From UBA2982 sp040081395 (GTDB taxonomy: Bacteria; Gemmatimonadota; Gemmatimonadetes; Longimicrobiales; Gaopeijiaceae), in the NCBI GenBank assembly GCA_040081395.1, contig JBEBGN010000145.1:1-7989 (forward strand): a stretch of DNA of 7,989 nucleotides, given 5' to 3'. Positions 1 through 6,018 of this stretch are shown here, in pieces. The number at the start of each line of letters is the position of its first letter. Within the stretch, counting starts at the first letter, position 1. The translations under genes and the position numbers were made by a program. The notes beneath the pieces were generated by a model. The model did no database searches. It was not told the DNA's origin and worked only from the letters and a program-made list of their open reading frames with translations.

Positions 1-52
1 CCTGGAGCGCGACGGCAGCTTCAAGTTCGTTTCGTACTCCAACGACTTCTGA
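1..52 (+). CDS. C-terminal end of an unidentified protein (5' end outside window)
   Basis: Reading from base 2, an open frame runs to a TGA at 50-52 and gives the C-terminal residues LERDGSFKFVSYSNDF. Only 16 residues are visible, too few to assign a family. The codons (GAG, CGC, GAC, GGC, AGC, TTC, AAG, TAC, AAC) fit the GC-rich codon use of the rest of the window, which supports a genuine gene end rather than a chance frame. Because 114 bp separate it from the next start, it is probably a different transcription unit or the distal gene of one. No function is proposed. Confidence 0.5.
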   Translation, partial: LERDGSFKFVSYSNDF

Positions 53-74
53 GGCCCCCCTCCCCCAGGCCCCC

Positions 75-103
75 TTGGCAGGCCCGCGACCGACACCTCA
101 TAT
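75..103 (+). promoter_or_regulatory. Candidate sigma70-type promoter for the VOC/reductase pair
   Basis: TTGGCA at 75-80 differs from the TTGACA -35 consensus at one position. Seventeen bases later TCATAT (98-103) is a poor -10 match (3 of 6), although TATGGT at 101-106 fits the looser TAnnnT pattern. The element lies in the 114-bp gap upstream of the start at 167, one of the few places in this GC-rich stretch with A/T steps. A 6-bp inverted repeat (AGCGGC at 112-117, GCCGCT at 135-140) would fall in the leader but is easily a chance event at this base composition. Confidence 0.25.
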
Positions 104-166
104 GGTGCGGCAGCGGCCTCGCAACCCCGGGACCGCCGCTCGTCACCTCACCGCGGAGGTCCCGTC

Positions 167-658
167 ATGCCCACCCCCACCGCACGCCGCACCTTCCTGA
201 AGCGCGCGCTCGCCGCCGGCGCGGTCGTCGTTGCGCCGGCCGGCCTGGCCGCTCGCCAGACCTCCGGCGTCGGCGCCCTCGACCACGTGGCCGTGCCTAT
301 GCAGGACGTCGACGCGATGATCGCGTTCTATCGCGCACTCGGGTTCGTCGTGCGCGAGGGTACCAGCATCGTGTCCGTCCATTTCGCCGATCAGAAGATC
401 AACTTTCACCGGCCCGCACTCTGGCAACGCGAGACGTTTACGCTGCGAGCCTCGGCCGCCGCCCCACCCTGCGGGGACTTCTGCTGGGTCTGGAATGGCA
501 CCGAAGCCGAGTTGCGCGCAGCTGTCGCGCGCGTTGGTGTGCCGATCGAGGTGGAGGGCCAACGCGACGGTGGACGGGACGGCGGAGACGCGGTCGGCCA
601 GAGCATCTACATTCGTGACCCCGACCAAAACCTGCTGGAGTTCATCCGCTATGCGTGA
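167..658 (+). CDS. Tat-signal VOC-fold (glyoxalase / GLOD5-like) protein, 163 aa
   Basis: The N-terminus has a twin-arginine motif (RRTFLKR, residues 7-13) followed by an Ala/Val-rich hydrophobic stretch (14-29), so export by the Tat pathway in folded form is expected. Residues 38-163 form a vicinal oxygen chelate domain: the LDHVAV strand with His40, DVDAMIAFYRALGF, a QKINFH motif with His81, and the closing RDPDQNLLEFIRY with Glu158. His and Glu at these places are the usual metal ligands of the fold. The QKIN-H and DPDxNLxE motifs resemble the GLOD5 branch (glyoxalase domain-containing protein 5). The reaction cannot be read from sequence; the family includes lyases, dioxygenases and resistance proteins. 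The start is set by GGAGG at 155-159, seven bases before ATG. Its stop overlaps the next start by 8 bp, so the two genes are translationally coupled. Most cytoplasmic GLOD5 relatives, as far as I know, lack an export signal. Confidence 0.85.
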   Translation: MPTPTARRTFLKRALAAGAVVVAPAGLAARQTSGVGALDHVAVPMQDVDAMIAFYRALGFVVREGTSIVSVHFADQKINFHRPALWQRETFTLRASAAAPPCGDFCWVWNGTEAELRAAVARVGVPIEVEGQRDGGRDGGDAVGQSIYIRDPDQNLLEFIRYA

Positions 659-1559
659 AGTGGCCCTCCCCCGCCGTCGTCTCCTCCTCGGACTGCTCGC
701 GGCCGGCGCGCTCGCCGCGTGCGGCCCCGAGGGGGACGTCATCGTCGTGTCGGGCGCTTCCGGGCAGCTCGGCGGCCTGGTGGTCGAGGAGCTGCTCGAG
801 CGCGGCGTTGAACCGGAACGCCTCATCCTGGTCAGCCGCACACCCGAGGTGCTCGAGGAGTACGCCGCCCTGGGGGCCGAGACGCGCTTCGGCGACTTCA
901 CCCAGCCCGAGTCGCTGACCGAAGCCTACGAGGGCGGCGATCGCCTGCTGCTCATCAGCATCGACACGAACGTCGGCGCCGAACGCGCGGACCTGCACAA
1001 GAATGCGGTCGATGCCGCCGTCGCCGCGGGCATCCGCCAGATCGTGTATACGTCGTTCGTCGATCTGGACAACAACGACTCGCCGCTCGCGTCAGACCAC
1101 CGGCGCACCGAGCAGGTCATCCGCGACAGCGGGCTGGAGTGGACCATGCTCCGCAACTCGCTCTACATGAACGGAATCGTCGGGCGTGCCGCCCGCATGG
1201 TCGCGGATGGTGCGGCGACACCCTCCGACGTGGGTGTCGCATACGTCACGCGCGAGGACTGCGCAGCGGCGGCTGCCGCCGTGCTCGCTAGCGACGGCCA
1301 TGAAGGTCGCGCCTACGACATCACGGGACCCGAAGTCGTGTTTCCGCAGGACATCGCTCGCGTGACCAGCGAGGTGACGGGTGTGACGATTACGGTGGGC
1401 GTGGCCGACTCGACCGAGACATCTGCGACTCCGCCCCCCGGAAGCGCATCCTTCGCCGTCGTGAGCACCGCGGTCCGTGACCTGACCGGTCGGCCCGCCC
1501 AGTCGACCCTCGACTTCCTCAGTGCGAACCGAGGGCTGGTGCTGGCGGGGCCACGCTGA
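651..1559 (+). CDS. NmrA/QOR2-type NAD(P)-binding reductase with lipoprotein signal, 302 aa
   Basis: This is a Rossmann-fold atypical SDR of the NmrA / NAD(P)H:quinone oxidoreductase 2 (QOR2, YtfG) type. The dinucleotide loop GASGQLG lies at residues 35-41; Arg63 follows the second strand, which suits NADP(H). Further family-like stretches are DRLLLIS (97-103), VYTSFVD (132-138) and the LRNSLYMNG segment. QOR2 enzymes reduce quinones with NADPH in the cytoplasm. Here the N-terminus has RRR at 8-10, a hydrophobic run, and a lipobox LAAC ending at Cys24, just 11 residues before the Rossmann glycines. That predicts a membrane-anchored lipoprotein, possibly Tat-routed, on the far side of the inner membrane. 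I chose ATG 651 because it yields this signal and a TGGAG sits 10 bases upstream; the frame stays open further back to about 495 but would lie inside the VOC gene. The gene overlaps that neighbour by 8 bp. Substrate unknown; family confidence high, localisation moderate. Confidence 0.85.
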   Translation: MREVALPRRRLLLGLLAAGALAACGPEGDVIVVSGASGQLGGLVVEELLERGVEPERLILVSRTPEVLEEYAALGAETRFGDFTQPESLTEAYEGGDRLLLISIDTNVGAERADLHKNAVDAAVAAGIRQIVYTSFVDLDNNDSPLASDHRRTEQVIRDSGLEWTMLRNSLYMNGIVGRAARMVADGAATPSDVGVAYVTREDCAAAAAAVLASDGHEGRAYDITGPEVVFPQDIARVTSEVTGVTITVGVADSTETSATPPPGSASFAVVSTAVRDLTGRPAQSTLDFLSANRGLVLAGPR

Positions 1560-1575
1560 GAGCCGCGCCCACCCC

Positions 1576-2172
1576 TCAGTACGCGATCGACGTCTCGAAG
1601 GCCAAGGCCCTGTACACGTAGAAGGCGTCCACGGCGATCGGCCCCCTCTGCACCCACAGGTGCAGTCCAGCGAACGGGAGAACGGGTGTCTTATCCGCCA
1701 GCGCGATCAGTTGCCCGTCGTACCCGGTGAGAATACCGACGCGGTACCCGAGGCCCAGATCCAAGCCGCCGATGCCGCCGCGGTACCAATCGCGCTCGAG
1801 CCCCGCGATGAACGACAGGTCGTCGTAGGAGTTCAGGAACGCGGCGGCGAACCAGCTCTCGTACTGGATGCCGCCCCCCTTGGTCCAGAAGAGCTCGAGC
1901 GACTGTCGGTCGAAGAAGTGCATGCCCCAGAGGCCGGGAATCACCCTGCGCCGCTCGGAGCCGTAGCCGAAGATCCCACCCCCGCCGTTCGTCGCGTCGG
2001 GTACCGCGGCCGCCACGTTCGGTCGTGCTTCGACGATGGATTCGTCCGCCCCGGGGTCGCTGGGCTCGGCCTGCGCCGCCAAGCCCCGGACGCCGAGGGC
2101 GAACACCGCCACACAGGTCAGGATCCAGGGTCGGTGCACGGACACTCCGAAGAGAAATCGGTGGGCGCCCAT
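1576..2172 (-). CDS. Small exported outer-membrane beta-barrel, PagP-like (tentative), up to 198 aa
   Basis: A hydrophobic segment (residues 16-33) ending in LAAQA looks like a Sec signal peptide, leaving a mature part of about 164 residues, close to mature E. coli PagP (161). The mature chain alternates polar and apolar residues in barrel-strand style (WFAAAFLNSYDD, FIAGLERDWYR, LDLGLGYRVGILTG, PIAVDAFYVYRA) and ends in an aromatic residue (Tyr). The order resembles PagP: an early His (85), an FLNSYD segment where PagP has its Asp-Ser pair, an IAG-x-x-x-x-W strand, LGLG, and a TPVLPFAGL loop like PagP's proline-rich PLPVLLPLA. PagP moves palmitate from phospholipid to lipid A. Here Asn114-Ser115 replaces Asp-Ser, so activity is uncertain. 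Start is ambiguous: ATG 2172 has GGAGGA 15 bases upstream, while GTG 2139 has GGAG five bases upstream and still keeps the signal peptide. It follows nadB by 28 bp and probably shares its transcript. Confidence 0.7.
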   Translation of the reverse strand: MGAHRFLFGVSVHRPWILTCVAVFALGVRGLAAQAEPSDPGADESIVEARPNVAAAVPDATNGGGGIFGYGSERRRVIPGLWGMHFFDRQSLELFWTKGGGIQYESWFAAAFLNSYDDLSFIAGLERDWYRGGIGGLDLGLGYRVGILTGYDGQLIALADKTPVLPFAGLHLWVQRGPIAVDAFYVYRALAFETSIAY

Positions 2173-2200
2173 AGTACGCGGCCGTCGTCCTCCGGTCGAA

Positions 2201-3823
2201 TCAGTCCCGCCGCAGCAGCGTCGGGCGCGCCGGCGTGGACTCGTCCGCCTCGGGGTGGTCCAGGTTGAAGTGGAGTCCGCGGCTCTCCTTCCGCTCCATC
2301 GCCGAGCGGATCATGAGCTCCGCCACCAGCGCGAGGTTCCTGAGTTCGATCAGGTCCGGAGTCAGCTTGAAGTGCCAGTAATAGTCGGCGATCTCCTCCT
2401 GGAGGAGCTCGATCCGGCGCCGGGCGCGCTCGAGGCGCTGGTCGCTGCGCACGATGCCCACGTAGTTCCACATGAACCGGCGGATCTCGTCCCAGTTCTG
2501 ACTGATGATGACCGCCTCTTCGCTCTCGGTCGCCTCTCCCTCCTGCCAAGGCGGCACCAGCGCGGGGTCGGGTCGGGGGATCTGTGCGAGGCGCGCGGTC
2601 GCCTCCGTGGCCGCAGCCGATGCGAAGACGACGGACTCGAGCAACGAGTTCGACGCGAGCCGGTTAGCGCCGTGCAGGCCCGTGCAGGTCACCTCTCCCG
2701 CGGCGAAGAGATTCGGCAGGTCGCTCTCGCCACGCAGGTCGGTGCGGACACCGCCACAACAGTAGTGCGCGGCCGGAACGACCGGAATCGGTTGTGCAGT
2801 GATGTCGATGCCGAACTCGAGACAGCGCTGGTGGATCGTGGGAAAGCGCTCCCGCACGAAATCCGCATCCAGGTGCGTGATATCCAACACCACGAAGTCG
2901 TCGCCGGAGCGCTTGAGCTCGGTGTCGATGGCGCGCGCCACGATGTCTCGCGGCGCGAGATCCGCCAATTCGTGATAGCGCTTCATGAACGCGTCGCCGG
3001 CGCGCGTTCGCAGGATGCCCCCCTCGCCCCGCACCGCCTCGGTGATCAGGAACGACTTGGCGAGGGGATGGAACAGACACGTGGGGTGGAACTGCATGAA
3101 CTCCATGTTGGCGATGGTCGCGCCGGCCCGATACGCCATCGCCATGCCGTCCCCCGACGCGATGTCCGGGTTGCTCGTGTACAGGTAGACCTTACCCGCA
3201 CCTCCGGTCGCCAGGAGCGTGACCGGCGCGAGTAGGCGTTCGACCTTGCCGGTGGGTGCGTACAGAGCGTAGACACCCAACGCCCGGTTCTGGCCGGGGA
3301 TCCGCGCCTTGCGCGCCGTGAGCAGGTCCACGGCGCAGTGGTTCTCGAACAGCTCGATGTTCGGGTGCGCGTGGACGCGTGCGAGTAAGGAGGTCTCGAT
3401 CTCCCGGCCCGTGGCGTCCGCACGATGGAGAATGCGCCGACGTGAGTGGCCTCCCTCACGCCCGAGCGCGAAGCCACTTCCGCCATCCACATCGGCAGCT
3501 CGATCGAACCCCACCCCGTACTCCACGAGCGAGTCGATGGTCTCGGGCCCCCGCTCGACCACGAAGCGGACGACTGCCTCGTCGCAGAGGCCGGCCCCCG
3601 CCACCAGGGTATCCTGGACGTGCCGCTCGAACGAGTCGTCGCGACCCTCGACCGCCGCGATGCCGCCCTGGGCCCAGTTGGTGGCCGAGTCGGCCGCACC
3701 CTTCTTGGTGATGATGCCGACGCGCCCCGCCGCGGCCGCTCGCAGCGCGAAGAAGAGGCCCGCGATGCCGCTCCCTATGACCAGGAAGTCGAACTCGCGC
3801 AGCTCGGGCGTCCGTGATTTCAT
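2201..3823 (-). CDS. nadB: L-aspartate oxidase NadB, 540 aa
   Basis: This flavoenzyme oxidises L-aspartate to iminoaspartate, using O2 or fumarate as acceptor; with quinolinate synthase (NadA) it makes quinolinate for de novo NAD synthesis in the cytoplasm. The FAD dinucleotide motif GSGIAG is at 17-22, followed by SATNWAQGG (46-54), the REGGHSRRRILH block (122-133), EFMQFHPT (241-248), APRDIVARAID (290-300), VPAAHYCCGG (349-358) and GLHGANRLASNS (382-393). Residues matching E. coli NadB active-site positions are all present with a constant +2 offset: Glu123, His246, Arg292, His353, Arg388. A helical C-terminal domain of the succinate dehydrogenase/fumarate reductase flavoprotein type follows (about 435-525). 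The length equals the E. coli enzyme, so the gene looks intact. There is no clear Shine-Dalgarno before ATG 3823. nadA and nadC are not in the window; the downstream neighbour is an outer-membrane protein gene. Identification is essentially certain. Confidence 0.97.
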   Translation of the reverse strand: MKSRTPELREFDFLVIGSGIAGLFFALRAAAAGRVGIITKKGAADSATNWAQGGIAAVEGRDDSFERHVQDTLVAGAGLCDEAVVRFVVERGPETIDSLVEYGVGFDRAADVDGGSGFALGREGGHSRRRILHRADATGREIETSLLARVHAHPNIELFENHCAVDLLTARKARIPGQNRALGVYALYAPTGKVERLLAPVTLLATGGAGKVYLYTSNPDIASGDGMAMAYRAGATIANMEFMQFHPTCLFHPLAKSFLITEAVRGEGGILRTRAGDAFMKRYHELADLAPRDIVARAIDTELKRSGDDFVVLDITHLDADFVRERFPTIHQRCLEFGIDITAQPIPVVPAAHYCCGGVRTDLRGESDLPNLFAAGEVTCTGLHGANRLASNSLLESVVFASAAATEATARLAQIPRPDPALVPPWQEGEATESEEAVIISQNWDEIRRFMWNYVGIVRSDQRLERARRRIELLQEEIADYYWHFKLTPDLIELRNLALVAELMIRSAMERKESRGLHFNLDHPEADESTPARPTLLRRD

Positions 3824-3926
3824 GGGGCGGAAGATAATGATGGGCGACGGGGCAGCGGCGCACCTCGGCCCGAAAAACCCCTACGCGGACCGCGGGAATC
3901 CGCCGATGGTCCGGAGGCGACATGCG

Positions 3927-3944
3927 ACGCCATCATTGTGGCGT
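3927..3944. repeat. 18-bp inverted repeat (6-bp arms) in the divergent region
   Basis: ACGCCA (3927-3932) and TGGCGT (3939-3944) are perfect inverted copies separated by six bases (TCATTG). It lies 28 bp upstream of the ATG at 3973 and 103 bp upstream of nadB. It could act as an operator for a dimeric regulator or as a short RNA hairpin in the leader of the small gene. Six-base arms arise by chance fairly often, so function is only a possibility. Confidence 0.35.
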
Positions 3945-3960
3945 AGGTATGGCCGTTTCG

Positions 3961-3968
3961 AAGGAGGA
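3961..3968 (+). promoter_or_regulatory. Strong ribosome binding site that fixes the start of the 57-aa gene
   Basis: AAGGAGGA is a near-perfect anti-16S match, with four bases between it and the ATG at 3973. It selects this ATG over the in-frame ATG at 3922, which has only a GGAGG at 3912-3916 (five bases upstream) and would put an Arg/His-rich extension in front of the protein. Confidence 0.7.
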
Positions 3969-3972
3969 TCCC

Positions 3973-4146
3973 ATGACAGCCCTGACCCATCACTCCCTCC
4001 ACATGCCGGCCGCCGTAGCGCCGACTGTGCATTGGCTCGAGAGGTTCGCGGGCGCCGTGTTCTTCACCGTTCTCGCTCCTATCGCGTTCGCGATCTTCAT
4101 CGTTTCCGGACTCATCCTGGCCCTGGGCCTGGCGAGCATCCTCTAG
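3973..4146 (+). CDS. Small single-span membrane protein, 57 aa, unknown function
   Basis: The product begins MTALTHHSLHMPAAV and carries one long hydrophobic stretch at about residues 27-56 (AGAVFFTVLAPIAFAIFIVSG onward, rich in Ala, Ile, Leu and Phe), long enough for one membrane span or a tight helical hairpin, and it ends directly in it (LASIL). The 5' part is polar with three His residues (6, 7, 10). I do not recognise a family. Evidence that it is real: an AAGGAGGA ribosome binding site four bases upstream, a hydrophobic coding pattern, and its position in a gap left by divergent nadB and the convergent DUF3592 gene (32 bp between stops). An alternative in-frame start at 3922 would give 74 aa. 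It has no plus-strand partner gene, so it appears to be monocistronic. Confidence 0.65.
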   Translation: MTALTHHSLHMPAAVAPTVHWLERFAGAVFFTVLAPIAFAIFIVSGLILALGLASIL

Positions 4147-4178
4147 CGGAACGCTCGTCGGGTCGCGGGTGCTCGGCC

Positions 4179-5057
4179 CTAGCGGTAAAGGAGGAGGAAG
4201 GCTCCGTGCCCGAAGATGGTCGCGGCCGGTACGAGGAGGTTCATGAAGGCTACGACGGCCTGGCCCGCACCACCCGAGCGCAGTTCGCCACGCTCGTCGA
4301 TGGTGGGGCGACCGGGTAGGTCATCGAGTGTGGTGGCATCGGCGGGGTGGCGTGGGTCGTACACGATCGCTTCGCGCGCATCGTCCAGAAGACGGCCGAT
4401 GGCGTGCGTACTGGTCACGACCTGGTAGCTGCCACCGTTCGCCGCCGTGAACTCGAAGGTCATCCGGTGCACCGACTGCTCGTTCACCTGAGCGTTCGTC
4501 ACCTCATCTGCCACCAGCGTACCGTGGGCGAGCACGCCCTCGGCGAGCAGCCTGCGCGCACGGAACCCCCGGCGCAGGCCGGCGCGCAGGACGATCAGCC
4601 CGATGAGCGGAATGATGAGGACGAACGCGGCGACCAGGCCAGTAGGACTGGCACGCATCCCCTGGAGGCGGGAAGCCTCGGGGTTCGAGGGGCGGTACTC
4701 GACCGGCAGACGCTGGCCCTCGGGCGCGTAGTACCCGGTCTCGTATGACGCGCCGGAAAAGCTTCGGCCCTCGACCGAGAACGCGTAGGACGTTTCGTAG
4801 ACGGTGACGTCGTTGATGGTGAGGTTGAGTTCCCGCCATCCGGTGGTGGTGCCTTCGACGACTTCGAGCCCACCCGCGAGCCGAAACGCCGTCACCACCG
4901 CGCGGTCGGCGCCGAACGCCCACACGAAGATCAGACCGAAGCCGAGCAGGAGCCAACCGATCTGGCCGAAGCCGCCGAGCACTACGCGGATGGAGAGTGC
5001 CACCGGCAGGCTGCGCGGCGGAGGCGACAGGCGCCGGGTGAGCTCGGAGTCCGACAT
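4179..5057 (-). CDS. DUF3592-type membrane protein with two domain copies, 292 aa
   Basis: Three hydrophobic spans are visible at about residues 25-50, 140-161 and 264-291. Between spans 1 and 2 lies a DUF3592-like beta domain (about 68-131) with its typical ending: YxFSVEGRSFSG, then GQRLPVEYRPSNPEASRL. Between spans 2 and 3 a second, more diverged copy can be seen (about 175-248): MTFEFTAANGGSYQVV, then EAIVYDPRHPADATTLDDL. Each copy therefore has the edge strand, the GxxFxG-type turn and the V-Y-x-P-x-x-P signature. The role of DUF3592 proteins is not established to my knowledge; no catalytic residues are evident. With three spans the two domains would face opposite sides of the membrane unless the last segment is not a true span. 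The start ATG 5057 has AAGGGGG three bases upstream. It follows the PAP2 gene by 18 bp, so both are probably cotranscribed. Confidence 0.8.
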   Translation of the reverse strand: MSDSELTRRLSPPPRSLPVALSIRVVLGGFGQIGWLLLGFGLIFVWAFGADRAVVTAFRLAGGLEVVEGTTTGWRELNLTINDVTVYETSYAFSVEGRSFSGASYETGYYAPEGQRLPVEYRPSNPEASRLQGMRASPTGLVAAFVLIIPLIGLIVLRAGLRRGFRARRLLAEGVLAHGTLVADEVTNAQVNEQSVHRMTFEFTAANGGSYQVVTSTHAIGRLLDDAREAIVYDPRHPADATTLDDLPGRPTIDERGELRSGGAGQAVVAFMNLLVPAATIFGHGAFLLLYR

Positions 5058-5075
5058 TCGCCCCCTTGGTCGACC

Positions 5076-5912
5076 CTACTTCGTCCGTCCCGCCCGCTGG
5101 AACCGCATTCCCACCACCGCACCTCTCCCCCCCGGCGCCGGCTCGAACAGGAGGGTTCGCTCGATCCACCCCTCTCCCCCGTGTCCATAGCGGACAACGA
5201 GCCGCCCGGCAACGATCCCCACCAGCGCGCCCATGACCACGTCGGTCGCCCAGTGCGCTTCGTCGTTCAGTCGGGACCAGCCTACGCCGGCAGCGACCGG
5301 GTACGCCAGCCAGGGCGTCACCCCACCCAGCTCCTCGGCGAGGACCGTCGCGAGCGCGAACGCCGCGGTCGTATGCCCAGATGGGTACGACTGCCGGCTC
5401 CCCCCCTCCGTCCACCCGGCGAGGAGGTCCCACTCCCCGGGCCCATGGTACACCCACGTTGTGTCCGTTCCCTGCACCTCGAGGATCCACGGGCGAGCGC
5501 GCCCACCTAGGCTCTTGAGCGTACCGGTGATCGCGTTGGCGAGGGTGAGCGACACGAACGTGTGCAGCCCCACGTCGGCAAGGCGCGGACGACCGCTCAC
5601 GCGTCCAAGCGCATAGGCCGCGACCGATCCCACGTAGATGGCGTCGATACGACCGAAGGGCCGGAGCGCATCCGACAGGGCATCGGTGCCGTCCCCCCTC
5701 ATGCGGCCGGTCGCACGGCGCACATTCTCATCGAGCGGAAAGAGCGCGAGCTGCGCGGCCGCGAAGCCGCCTACGAGCGCCCAGTCGCGGGCACCGAAGA
5801 GCGGGGCCGCTGCGGTGTCCGGCACGGAGGGCGGCACCGACGCCGCGGACTGCCCCGAGGCACCGACCGCCCACAGCGTCGCGGCGGCTACCAGGGCGAC
5901 GCTGCGCTTCAA
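5076..5912 (-). CDS. PAP2-family phosphatase (lipid phosphatase type), exported active site, 278 aa
   Basis: All three parts of the PAP2 acid phosphatase signature are present: KX6RP (Lys133, Arg140-Pro141), PSGH (177-180) and SRX5HX3D (Ser213-Arg214, His220, Asp224). In this family His220 would be the phosphoryl nucleophile and His180 the acid. Such enzymes act on undecaprenyl pyrophosphate, phosphatidylglycerol phosphate or lipid A phosphates at the periplasmic face; the substrate is not decided here. Residues 1-20 look like a signal peptide ending AVGASG-Q, followed by hydrophobic segments (about 43-60, 92-105, 115-131, 182-210, 224-240). The start is TTG at 5912, since no ATG or GTG lies suitably nearby in frame: the first in-frame ATG (codon 71) would remove the signal peptide. 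A GGGG lies 8 bases upstream. A GC-rich hairpin lies 20 bp further up, so it may have its own promoter. The DUF3592 gene follows after 18 bp. Confidence 0.92.
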   Translation of the reverse strand: MKRSVALVAAATLWAVGASGQSAASVPPSVPDTAAAPLFGARDWALVGGFAAAQLALFPLDENVRRATGRMRGDGTDALSDALRPFGRIDAIYVGSVAAYALGRVSGRPRLADVGLHTFVSLTLANAITGTLKSLGGRARPWILEVQGTDTTWVYHGPGEWDLLAGWTEGGSRQSYPSGHTTAAFALATVLAEELGGVTPWLAYPVAAGVGWSRLNDEAHWATDVVMGALVGIVAGRLVVRYGHGGEGWIERTLLFEPAPGGRGAVVGMRFQRAGRTK

Positions 5913-5932
5913 CCCGCTGACCCCGAAATACG

Positions 5933-5967
5933 GAGGCCGGGAGCCCCGACTGCGGGCCCCCGGCCTC
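5933..5967 (-). terminator. GC-rich hairpin, probable terminator or attenuator after the NHL gene pair
   Basis: GAGGCCGGG (5933-5941) and CCCGGCCTC (5959-5967) form a perfect 9-bp stem, extended inside by four further G:C pairs (45-48 with 53-56 of the same hundred). On the minus strand the stem is followed by CGTATTTCG, a weak T-run, so it is an imperfect intrinsic terminator. It lies 51 bp after the stop of the propeller gene and 20 bp before the PAP2 start, which suits ending or attenuating transcription between these units. Read-through into PAP2 remains possible. Confidence 0.6.
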
Positions 5968-6018
5968 TCGACTTCGACTACTTCGACGATCTGGACTGCT
6001 GCGGTGAAGAAGTCCGAC

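Larger units (their letters stand above)
3824..3972. promoter_or_regulatory. Divergent intergenic control region between nadB and the small membrane gene
   Basis: This 149-bp gap separates diverging genes, so it should hold both promoters. On the minus strand the only AT-rich hexamer near nadB is CATTAT (3839-3834), 4 of 6 with the -10 consensus and just 10 bases before the nadB ATG. With no Shine-Dalgarno visible, this hints at a leaderless or very short-leader transcript, though no good -35 accompanies it. On the plus strand I find no convincing -35/-10 pair. The gap also contains the inverted repeat at 3927-3944. The frame of the downstream small gene is open back to an ATG at 3922, but the Shine-Dalgarno favours the later start. 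Confidence 0.4.

Noticed and set aside
94..107. CACC-n6-GGTG small inverted repeat in the leader of the VOC gene
   Set aside because: Four-base arms only, with mismatches inside; not supportable as an operator.
495..650. Upstream extension of the reductase frame to an ATG at 495
   Set aside because: It would overlap most of the VOC gene in another frame and bury the clear lipoprotein signal that begins at 651.
1547..1590. Possible bidirectional terminator between convergent genes (CTGAG at 1555-1559 and a downstream CTCAG)
   Set aside because: Only a 5-bp stem with a long loop and no T-run on either strand, so it is indistinguishable from chance.
2036..3235. 399-codon open frame on the plus strand
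   Set aside because: Antisense to nadB, whose active-site residues are all conserved. The frame is a by-product of GC-rich codon use.
3309..4319. 336-codon plus-strand frame spanning nadB's 5' end and the small membrane gene
   Set aside because: It is antisense to the conserved FAD-binding part of nadB and out of frame with the well-signalled 57-aa gene.
4504..5490. 328-codon minus-strand frame overlapping PAP2 and DUF3592
   Set aside because: It crosses two genes that both have strong family signatures, and its product is a low-complexity Arg/Gly-rich chain.
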